From: Plakobranchus ocellatus
Lineage: Eukaryota > Mollusca > Gastropoda > Plakobranchidae
Assembly (NCBI GenBank): GCA_019648995.1
Contig: BLXT01007492.1
Coordinates: 178,434 to 200,831, forward strand
Direction: 5' to 3'
Length of the DNA stretch: 22,398 nt
The first letter of the stretch is position 1, and every line of letters begins with the position of its first letter. Shown here piece by piece: positions 1 to 10,900 of the stretch. Position numbers and translations under genes: made by a program. The notes under the pieces are model-generated. The model saw only the letters and a list, made by a program, of their open reading frames with translations, ran no database searches and had not been told where the DNA came from.

Positions 1-70
1 TCTCTCTCTCTTCCTCTCTTTCTGTTGCTCCCTCTGTGACTCTCTCTCTCTCTCTCTCTCTTTCTTTTTC
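1..70. repeat. CT/pyrimidine microsatellite
   Basis: Mostly TC dinucleotides interrupted by ttcc, ctgttgc and ctgtgac, with a pure (TC)n run at about 40-62. It begins at the window edge, so its full length is not seen. Confidence 0.9.
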
Positions 71-500
71 AAGCCAAGATCAAGATTCGCAAGACTCAAA
101 CTTTTTAAAGTATAGTCTGCATTTGATAGTGGTCTTAGATTTAACTTAGTGGGCTTGGATCTAGAGCAAGGCCTATTCAATCATGTGAATACATTGTACA
201 TTAATGATTATAACTGATTTGCACCGTATCTGGACATTTTAAAAATAGGAGCATTTTTAAACACTCTTAGCTATATCTATTAGAAAAAAAAATTCAAAGT
301 TTATAAAACAACAGGTAAAAAAGGCCTGTAATTCAGTCTTCTGCCTTCTGTTATCTATTTTTAAAGAATATTTATTACCATTGCAACAACTAAACCTTGA
401 ATAAAAGAAAAAAAAAATTCAATGTGCTGATGTAGGGACAGTAATTACTCCTGGCAAACCAGAAATTTTTGCATAAAGTTTTTAAAGATCACGGTATGGG

Positions 501-550
501 CCTGGAATTTGACCAATTTTGTCCTGGAAAGGCCTGGAAAAACCCTGGAA
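501..550. repeat. CCTGGAA-rich short repeat patch
   Basis: CCTGGAA occurs four times, beginning at 501, 523, 533 and 544, with CCTGG again near 576. The pattern (cctggaattt, cctggaaagg, cctggaaaaa, cctggaattt) looks like a fragment of a dispersed repeat; no family can be named. Confidence 0.5.
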
Positions 551-887
551 TTTGCTTCTTTCTGGGCTGTAGAAACCCTGGGGATAGTTGAAGTAAGTTC
601 CTGTTATTTTACATGCTGAGAATAAGTTGATGGCGCTGAAATGAAAATTGCACAGACAGTTTGGCACATTCCGAGATCTTTTCCCGCCCTATCTCAATGA
701 ATTTGTCTTTCGCTATAGGCTTTGTGATGAGGACATCTTTTTCTGCTATGTTAAGGATTATAGCTGACAATAATATATTCCCCAGATAAAAATGTGCCAC
801 GTAGCTGACAATTTTATTATCGCCTATAAAGTAGTATAAATTTGTTACCAAGGCAAGTAACGTTATTGTTGAATGTTTCAGTTTTAT

Positions 888-941
888 AATTTCCGCACCT
901 AAAATAAGCGTATGAGTCTTAGTAATTTACGCACCTAAAAT
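888..941. repeat. 18-bp direct repeat, period 36
   Basis: AATTTCCGCACCTAAAAT at 888-905 and AATTTACGCACCTAAAAT at 924-941 differ at one base. They could be remnants of a short tandem duplication or paired protein-binding sites; nothing in the sequence distinguishes these. Confidence 0.6.
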
Positions 942-1724
942 GCACTTTTACCTGAAGGCAGAATCTAGTGAGAGTCTAGATCTCAATTTAAATTACATGA
1001 ATGGGTAAATAACCAACAATTATTAAGCCTAGTAATGTTACTTGATTCAGCTTTGGGGCTGTGCTGTGACAAAACAATAAAAATATATAAATGATTACTA
1101 TCACTAATCAGTCAAATGATTTCTACTTTTCATCCCAGGATAGTATAGTAGTATAAGTCATCCAATCTGTAGCTAAGAAAGGCAAGTAACTTTCAACCAT
1201 GTTTAATAAATCAATAGAATAGATAACTTCATACTAATTTTGTTCATGTCTTTTAAATCTTTAAATTAAACTCTTTTTTTTTTATTAAAATCTCAGCTGA
1301 GTGAAGAACATCTCAAAGTTGAGGTTCTTTGTGTGTATTTGTTGGAGTAGATAAAACTTTGTTTGCTGTAAGTGTAACAGACTTCCATTGCTCATCTGGA
1401 TACACTCTTTGAGATTTTGCATGTATACATGAAAATAATGTCAGTAACTCATATCTGAAAAAAAAAAGAAAGAGCGTTTTCTGAGCACCCCTATTAAATT
1501 TTGTATGGAGATAGCACTTAATAATATACTATAGCAGAATTGGTGCCTACTGTTCAATTTATAAAATTCAAATGCGAGTTTCTTTATTAATGTAGATTCA
1601 TTTTCATATTTGATTTCATTCTAAGGGGATGATGTAGTTTTGGTGAATGATTCAATTTATGATAATAGACACTCATAATTTTAAAAACATGAGAAAGCTA
1701 TAGTTCTGTAAAGCTGCTTTAGAG

Positions 1725-1933
1725 ATGAGTGCTAAAGCAGAGCAAGGATCTGAGTCATCATCACTGGCATCATCTGCTTGGTCAACATCTTCAACATCTA
1801 CATTTTCATCTTTGAGAGTCAGAATGTCTAGCATGGATGTTAAACCAAAAATTCTTTGTGGACGAGAGAGGCCAATTTATAAACATGCTCAGCATGCTCA
1901 CAAAGCTTTTGAATCTCTAAATGAGATGAGAAG
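1725..1933 (+). CDS. KLHL2/KLHL3: Coding exon 1: Ser-rich N-terminus and start of BTB region
   Basis: Residues 1-69 plus two bases of codon 70. The ATG has a purine at -3 (gagATG), and an in-frame TAG at 1701-1703 lies just upstream, so this is the first usable Met unless an upstream exon splices in; a weak acceptor-like ctgctttag ends at 1722. Residues about 8-30 are dominated by Ser/Thr/Ala. HAQHAHKAFESLNEMRR matches the helix that precedes BTB in KLHL2/3 (human HMKKAFKVMNELR). The donor is aag|gtaggt, intron phase 2. The 5' UTR boundary cannot be fixed from sequence. Confidence 0.88.
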
Positions 1934-4900
1934 GTAGGTTTCTTACTGTGAAAGGTAATTGATGCATCATACCTTCTTTCAAGTACTTTTTTATTTTGAT
2001 AAAATTCAAAGGTAGATGATAATTATTTCATACTTCAGTATCATTAACTGTGCACAATATTATTTGAATTTGTAATTAAAAGAACTAAGCCAGATAGTCC
2101 AGAAAAAATGTATAAAATTATACATTATGTAAGCATCTCCTCACCTTGGAACAATTTTTTCATTTTACATCATGAAAAGCACAAGCAGGTCTTGATTTTT
2201 AAAAGCAATGGTTAAAAAAAAAACCTCTTGAGTGAATGGACTCTGGTGAGGCTTATTGTTGATTTTTAGTATCATAGACAAATACAGCAAATAGACACTG
2301 TTGATCAAAGATGATTTCTGGATAAATCAATACATTGTGACTAATGTGAGGGGGTTACTTTTGAACTAGAGTCTTTTAAGAAATATTGACTTAAAAATAT
2401 TAAAAATGTATTAAACTGGCTTTGTTTTGATTGAGGCAAAGATTTTTGAAAACTTTATAGCAATGTATATTTCAGGAAATAATAAATATATGCCTCCTGC
2501 TTGTTTTTCATTTTATGAGCGATTACCCCAATTTGTTTTACATTTTTCATTGATTGCAAAGAACAAATGAGTACCTGTAAAGAATCATGTTTGCAATAGA
2601 TCATGGTGTTAACGTTAGATAAACAATAGATCTATGTTTCTTCGCTCTTTGTGGTGAATGAACTTAAAATATTAAATCAGTTGGTGATTATATCTTAAGC
2701 AGTTATGTTAATAAATTGTTTGATAATATTTCTAGCAAGGATGCATCCAAATCTTTTTTAAAAAAAAAACCAAAAAAAATTTTTCTTTTTTTTACACCAT
2801 GACATTCAGAAAGTCAAGGTTTATGCATGGATTAGATTTTTTTTTTTTACAAATTGTAGTAAGTAGTTAATTTTTTTATCATAAAAGATGACAACCCATG
2901 TATTGGCAAAACCTCACATAACTTAGTGTACTAAAAATGACATTTATCTAGATTGTAATACATGGTTTTGAAAAAAAATCATCATGCATTAAACATCACT
3001 ATCACGAATGGCTTTAGTGCTGTTCAGTGACAGATCTAGCTGAACACCGCCTTTTGACAAGCACTTCATTAAAAATAGACTAAAAATCACTTCAAGTCTT
3101 GCCCAAAAAATTGAACAGAAATTTTATTTAAAAAATTTAAATGAAGAACAATTCATTGGCAATCTATTTTTTTAACGATCTCTTGAACAATCTCTTTATC
3201 ATCCTTCTATGCACACCATCTTTAGCTTCCAGAAAATTCTAGTTTTGCAAGAGACAGGCTAATTAGTCAATATTTTGCAAACACTTCATGTTTGAAAAGA
3301 CTGGAAGTTAATGTCTTATGTAAACAGGGTCAGCTAAAAATAGAGCAGTTGCCAAAAGGTGAACCCCAGCATTGTGTCACATTTTCCACTACACTGAAAA
3401 AAAAAATATCTTCCATGACAAAATGGAAAAGCCCAATCAAGTATCAGTGAGGTATAATTTATTCAAAGTTGTATGGCAAAGTTGGTCTGTGTCTCTTCAC
3501 TTGGTGATGAATGAGCTTAAGTTGTTTATGATGACCACTTTTTTTAGTCAATTTGTCGTCACAGTTATGTACGGTACGAAAGTTATTTGGTCATTTACAC
3601 AGCAAGAATTCAAAACTGATTTTTTTAAACAATAGCATAACTTCCTACTCTTTTGTCATTACAAGCACAAAATCGAAATTTTATGTGTTGATGAGTTCAA
3701 TTTCGTCAAATATGTCAAAAATATTTTGTTCATGATGATGACAACCCACGTTTTGTCAAATCCTTAATATTGACTAATCAAATAATGCTCTCATTTATCC
3801 CCTCCCATTCTCTTATACTTAAACATTTCTGGAAATTTCTAGTGGCATTCTAAATTATTAAATCTCTAGGTTTCAATCTATCAACTTCCTATTATCAACG
3901 ATTTTGCAACTTTTGAAACCTAGAAATCCGTAGATCTAAAAAATTTATAGAAGTGTTAAACTAAGATAGACCTGTCCGAGGCCCGTTCAGAAATTTTAAA
4001 TGAATCTTATTTAATAAGTAAACAATGCTAGATCTAAAGATCAGTCCTACTGTCTCTAGACACAGCTCACAATGACCAATTTTGTCACAGTCATGCAGCC
4101 ATAATTGAATGTTTTCTATATGAGTAAAGATATGAAAATTGTTTAAATGAAATGTTATTTTCCTTCAGGCTTGGGCTTCTGTGTGATGTGTGCCTTGTTG
4201 CTGGGGATCTTGAATTGCTGTGCCACAAGTCTGTGCTTGCTGCATGCAGTCAGTATTTCTATGCTATGTTCACTAATGAAATGTCGGAATCCAAAGCCAC
4301 TCGCATTGTTCTTCAAGAAATAGATCCATCAGCTCTCTCCATCCTCATTGATTTTGTCTACTCATCTGAGATCCATGTCACAGAAGATAATGTTCAGGTA
4401 TGTCTTGTTCTCCACTAAGATATGGAGAAGAGCTTAATTTTCTCTCTAAAAATGGGATAATCTTTTCATTTTATGTTCCCCAATTATTAAATTTTAATTT
4501 TAAAGATATTCTAACTTAATTTTACTAGACTCTGTGTTTGTGCAATAGACACTATGTTTTATTCTCATCTCCCTTCTCTTGTAAACACAGCTAATATGTT
4601 TGAAAATGAATGAAAAGTTGAATGATTTTCCACCTTCATTATCTAGAGAAAAAAAAAACCCTTTAAATGTAAAAATTTGCTTAGCTTTATATCAATTAAA
4701 CCAAGAGGAATTTCCAAATGATGTAAAAATCACATAGATTGTGGCCATCCTTCTGTTAGGAAAATAAAGACTGTTCCAAAAATTCACTTTGCAATGATTT
4801 ATGCTATTCAAATGTATTTTTAAGATATAATTAGCTGCACACACTGGCATTCACTTCAGCACATTTGTATAGGAAACCCTAGTTATTTGTATTCATAAAT

Positions 4901-7900
4901 TATCATATATCATATCATAAAACAACATTCTTCAACCTTTTGTCATTATAACCTTTATTTCTAGGCCCCAACGCTGTATTGCTAGTGGCATCTTATTTCA
5001 TGTTTTAAAAAATAATTTGTTACAATGTTTTAAGTTTGCCAGTGAAACCTTTAACACTTCTAGATGCCTGTTTGTTAGAATAGGTATTTGACTATGCAAC
5101 ATAATGCTAGGCTGAATGTTTCAGAGAAATTTAAAAAAAAAAAAAAAAAATGCAACTGAAAATTTTGCTTTAGAAAGAAAATTCTATTCCTTACTCTGAG
5201 TTTGGTTCCCTTAATTTCTTCTTTTCCTTCTCAGACTCTCCTTCCAGCAGCTAACATCCTGCAGGTTTCAGAAGTGCGAGAGGCATGCTGTGATTTTCTA
5301 CAAGCTCAGCTTCACCCCTCCAATAGTCTTGGCATCAGAGACTTTGCTGACTTACATGCTTGTCAAGATCTTTATAACTACGCACAAACATATACAGAGC
5401 AACATTTTACGTGTGTATATTTTTATTCAGTTCAGTTGCTCAACCAATAGCATTTTAGATCTTTAGTTAAATTCTATTGTTGTGTTATTGTCTGAACTTT
5501 TGTACACTTACAGCAAGAAACTAAAGGAGTTTTAATTGTAGAGTATTGCAAGAGGTTTTATTTATTTCCCTTCTATTTTACAAATAATTATTTTTTAAAG
5601 AAAAAAAGTGTCCAAAGAAAAATTATCAACAGACCTAGTCGAATAAGATTTAGAATCTCATAGAAAAGATATTTAAAAGAAAAGAAACCAAAATTACAGG
5701 TTCTGTAAGTTATGGATTCAGCTGAATGAACTTGTTTTGGAAGAAAATATTCAGAATTTTTTTTAAAGTTGCATTGGCTGTATTAACTGTATCTTTTATT
5801 CTCCTTAAAGTTATTATTTGCTCTCATCATTATTTTTTTAAAGAGAGGTAGTCCACTATGATGAGTTCTTGTCCATGGGAGTAGAAGGTGTTTGTAAGCT
5901 TATCTCAAGTGATAGACTTACAGTCACATCAGAAGAACAGGTGATAAGCTTTTCTTTCTTTCTGTATAAGGCTAATGCTCTCTTAAGTCCACAAAGAGGA
6001 GAAAAAAATTAAGTTATGTCATTGTTTCATATTTTGCAAATGATTTCTTGAGACCAAAACGACATGTGTAAAACCAAATAGAAATTGAAGAAATAATTTC
6101 TGTAAAAATTTTATGAGACTAGCCTTGATGAATCAGATGTTGCAAATAAAGAGCTAGGAGGAAAGAGAAAGACATTAAGGTTTATTAGACTATAAAATGT
6201 CTGTCATAACTCATTGGAACATGCTTTAAGACTGATATCATAAAATGTAGCAATTTACATCAAGAACAATTGTTATAAAAGAAGCTACAGCTGTCATCAT
6301 TTATAAGTTTTTAAACCAAAATTCAATATATGTTCAAAGAATGTTGGCTGAATCAGGTACTATTTTATATGGAGGCCATTCTTGAAGTTGTTTAAGCTTC
6401 TTTTTTTTTGTGGTAACATTAGAGTTGCTGTTTTCTAATAAGTGTCTTAGTCTTAAATTATTATATTTGAGTTCTGGTTAACTATTTTTTTTTCTCATTT
6501 TGGGAGGAATATTTCAACATTTGAATTGTTTTGGTCAGGTATATGAGGCAGTTATGTCCTGGGTCCACCATAACCTTCCAGCCCGACAGTATTGTGTAGA
6601 ACAACTTCTAGAAAATGTGCGGCTACCCCTAATGAATCAAGAATACATAGTGCAAAAGGTTGAAGAGGAACCTTTAGTTAAAACAAATTCAAGGTACATG
6701 TTTTACTCAAGTAATTAATTTCTGTAATCTTGTTAGCGAAGACATTAATTTGTTCACTTTATAACAATTTAATGCTTGTGTATCAAATGTCCAGCCTTTT
6801 ATTTGTGGCTAAGCAAAAATAAATATTTTATTTGACTGTCTTTGCTCTTTTTTGTCTAGTGAATATTTTTTTCATTTATCTTGTAGCACACTATTGCATG
6901 TGACAGCATGCACGAAAGAAGTTTGTTGTAGATAAAGTCTTTTTAATTGAAAAAAAAATTCTCATTTTCAAGCAGCCAATGTGATTAATACCGGGGTATT
7001 TTAAATTATTTTTAATTTTATATCTGTCTTCCCTAAAGATGCAAAGATTATCTCATTGAGGCAATGAAATATCATTTGCTGAAGTCAGATCAGAAGCCTT
7101 TGTATAAAACTCCAAGGACTCAACCTCGAAACCCTATAGGTTTACCAAAGGTTTGTTTTATTTATTTTGATTTATTTTTGTTGAGGCCTCTGGCTTAATA
7201 GAATGAAACTGTTGCACTGTTCCAAGATTTTTTAAGACAATAAAAAAATGTGCCATTGCAAACCATAGAAACAAGCATATAGCAATTTTTCTCAATGAAT
7301 GAAAGATGTTTTTAGACTGAAGCTGATGCTCATGACAATTAATTAATCAGTGCTGAGTTTCCTACTCTTACTTGCTATTAGAAGCCATTCAAATGGTGTA
7401 ATTTCAATTTTGGTAAATCCCTTTTCTTTCAATTCTCAAAACGCTCAGTCAAAGACAGCTTTTTTTCTTTTATTTCTGTTATATTAGGTTCTGTTGGTGA
7501 TAGGTGGTCAAGCCCCAAAGGCTATTCGCAGTGTAGAATGTTATGATTTCCAAGAAGAGAAATGGTACCAGTTGGCAGAGATGCCATCACGGAGATGTAG
7601 ATGCGGTGAGTTTTTTATTTTAGATTTTGAAAATCTTATTGAGATTTTTTTTTTCTGTTTTTTGTTTAAAAATCAAGGCAACTGTTATATCTGAAGATTT
7701 GAACTGCCTGTGTTCAACTCCTCCATTTGCTTTGTTACATAGTTAAATGTAAAATGTTATTGCAATGCATCTAATTCGATTTGGTGCTTTATTGAAAAGT
7801 TAGTGAAATAAGGACCTTTGTCGTAAAGGACTATGATTTTAGTAGTTCCTACATTGTCTCAAAATTTAGCAACCAAGTTATCAATTTCATGTGTGCATTC

Positions 7901-10900
7901 TTAATTTTTGTTCCGTTTAAAAAAAATTATTAATATTTAACTTTGCACTGACAGGTGTTGCTGTAGTGAATGGCTTGGTTTATGCAGTTGGTGGCTTCAA
8001 CGGCTCATTACGTGTCAGGAGCATTGATGTATATGATCCTCTCAAGGATACTTGGAACTCTTGCCCTAGCATGGAGGCTAGAAGAAGCACACTAGGGGTG
8101 GCTGTATTGGGAGGAAATATCTATGCTGTGGGTGGCTTTGATGGGGCTGCAGGTAGGATCTATGCATGGTGCAAATCTTGTCAAGTTTTGCATAAATTCT
8201 TTTACCATCTTAAACAACAAGTTGTTTTACATTTCTTTACCACTCTAAGCAGTATAATCTACCAATGCAAAAAGAAAGACCCAAATCAGAGGAGAATAAT
8301 TTGTACAAATACAATATGTTCCATGTTACAATGTTGCATTTAATTGAAGCGTGGAAATGAAATCCCAATTTTTGAGGAATTTTTTAAATTAAAAAAAAAC
8401 CTAAAGCTCTCATTTTTCTTATTGTCATGCAGTTGATAAAAACTTTTTAAGGCAAATTGTACTATAAAACTAATTGATTTTTTCTGCATTATCATCTGTA
8501 GGCTTAAATACAGCTGAATACTTTGATGTGCGAGTAGGTCAGTGGAAAACTATGAGCAACATGAGCACAAGGAGAAGCAGTGTTGGTGTTGGTGTTGTAG
8601 GCAGTAAGTGCAACTAATTTTCTATTTGTTTTAAAAACTTGGTAATGGGAAATTTGATTTCATGATTAGGCTGTGAACTGGATTGAACTCTCCCTGTATT
8701 TGATAATGCTTGTCCATATTTACATTTTGTATTCTTTAAGTTTTGGAAGAGGTGAGATATATAAATGTGTTGCTTACATTTGTTAGTTTCTGAAATTGAT
8801 TTTGCTGTCATTTAAAAAAAAAGAAAAATGCCAGAAAGTTTTTTTTTTTTTCAACAATATAAATGATAGTTACCATTTGCCACAAATATCAAAGGAAATT
8901 TTCAAATTTCATCTTCTTTCTGTTGATGTTATTCTCTAGTTTTTATTGTCCATTACAGACTTACTCTATGCTGTTGGAGGATATGATGGAGCCTCAAGAC
9001 AGTGTCTTAGTTCAGTAGAATGTTACAATCCTTTGTGTGATATGTGGACAAATGTTTCAGAGATGTCATGCAGGAGGAGTGGGGCAGGTTAGTCCTGCAT
9101 GCATATGTCCACAACTTATCATTTATGCCTGTTTCAAATACAGTGCTCTCCACATGGCAAATATTAATATTTTGTATCACTCAACATCTATATTTATTCT
9201 CTATTTGAGTCCTTTTTTTAATAAATGAAAATTTGTTTCAATATCTTTCCCTTCTATATTAAAATCGTTTTTTTTTTTTTCGCTAGATCTAGATCCTCCA
9301 TGAGAATTTCAGCAGTTAGACAGGAGAGATTGGCATGAGATCTTGTCATGAAGCAAAAAAGCATTAACTATTCAAAAAAATTTGCTCATAAGATTGTCTC
9401 TGCTTTTGGCTTTCTTACCTCTGGATATAAACAATCTTTGAAATCTCTAATCATTGGAGACATGTTCATACCATACATTATCATTTTAAACCTTTGAATG
9501 TCCCAAAATTTTTATGCAACATAAATATAGCAGGATAATCTTTTTAAAGCATGTCTCTAGATCAAACAAGCAATTTTAGACCTCGTCTAGATTTATGAGT
9601 GACATTTTCTTACTTACATGGATTAAGACCAAATCATTTTAGTACACTTATGAGTATGGGATGTATTCCTTTGCATTTTGGCTTTGGTGGGTGGACATAT
9701 ATATGGATAGGCTGATCATGTAAATTTTACAAATACATCAGCTGTGTATCAGTGGTCAACTGTAATAAAATACAGTTCCAGTTTTAAAATGCAACTTGAG
9801 ACCAGTCCAAATAAGTTATATACAAGATTTAACACTTGTGAGGAAAATAAAAAAAACATTTGGCACAGAACCAACTTTTCTATAGTGTTAGCACAAAATA
9901 CAGTAGACCACATCTAAACCAAAAAGAAATTGAAGAGCTTTCCGTTTTTCCTCTTATTCTTACTTATTAAACATGCGGTAAACCAAAAGTGTTGGCTGCC
10001 TTACTTCGCTAAAGCGAAATAAAAACTACCGGGAAAGCCCAGTAACTGTGTGACCAACACATACACATAAAGATTTTTTTTTTTTTTTTTTTTTTTTTAC
10101 ACTCCTTGCCCATCCCTTTTTTCTCGCATTGCTCCATGCAAGCCCAATACTGTTACCAGTACCTCACAGTACAAGTGGCCAGACCCGATGTCTGGCTAGG
10201 TCTAGGTCTACTGCACACACCTGTCCATCCCTTTTCTTTCACCACTCATTACGCAGCGGGACCGTGTCAGACACTCCCTACATGACCCTAGGTCCCTTCA
10301 GCACTAAGCTAGGCAAACACTGTTGCATCACAGCCGATAATAAAGCCATCTCTCTTGTGAAGAACTTCAGTACCAGAAAACTTACTTAGGGGATGATGAA
10401 ATTGTGAAAACTCCATTATAACAGGCGCAAGAACCTCTTAACTGAAAAGGAAAGAGAAGGATATAGAGAAATTGATGAAAAAGAGAGAAAGATTCGTGGA
10501 TAGGGGTGTTCAGTCACATTATGGTGTGACGATGGGTGGTATTGGTTTAACTTAATATTTCAGAAGTTGGTTCTCCTCTGTTATTAATCTTACTTATTTA
10601 ATGCATTAGCTTGATTCAAAATAGAAATCAAACTCCCTATAATTTCAGTTTTAACGTGTTCCACTATAACTGTTTTGCTGANNNNNNNNNNNNNNNNNNN
10701 NNNNNNNNNNNNNNNNNNNNNNNNNNNNNNNNNNNNNNNNNNNNNNNNNNNNNNNNNNNNNNNNNNNNNNNNNNNNNNNNNNNNNNNNNNNNNNNNNNNN
10801 NNNNNNNNNNNNNNNNNNNNNNNNNNNNNNNNNNNNNNNNNNNNNNNNNNNNNNNNNNNNNNNNNNNNNNNNNNNNNNNNNNNNNNNNNNNNNNNNNNNN

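Larger units (their letters stand above)
1..1724. other. 5' flank and possible 5' UTR, no gene recognised
   Basis: AT-rich sequence upstream of the ATG. It holds the CT microsatellite at the window start, a CCTGGAA-rich patch at 501-550, a short direct repeat at 888-941, and several stop-limited frames. An 80-codon minus-strand frame (609-851) matches nothing I recognise. No TATA box or initiator can be assigned with confidence, so the transcription start is unknown. Confidence 0.6.

Noticed and set aside
609..851. 80-codon minus-strand frame upstream of the gene
   Set aside because: A few stretches look mildly protein-like (AEKDVLITKPIAKDKF), but I recognise no family, and there is no splice or promoter context. 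It could be an unrecognised transposon scrap.
8153..8343. Read-through extension of exon 8
   Set aside because: The open frame is not kelch-like, while a consensus donor at 8153 joins exactly to exon 9 and restores repeat 3.
9989..10060. A tRNA gene
   Set aside because: Length and closing stem fit, but no A box, B box or anticodon arm of proper form is present on either strand.
10129..10389. 86-codon frame, partly repeated as a 71-codon frame at 11507-11722
   Set aside because: Similarity between the two only reflects the nucleotide repeat. The residues match no family I know and the 1-nt indel between copies shifts part of the frame.
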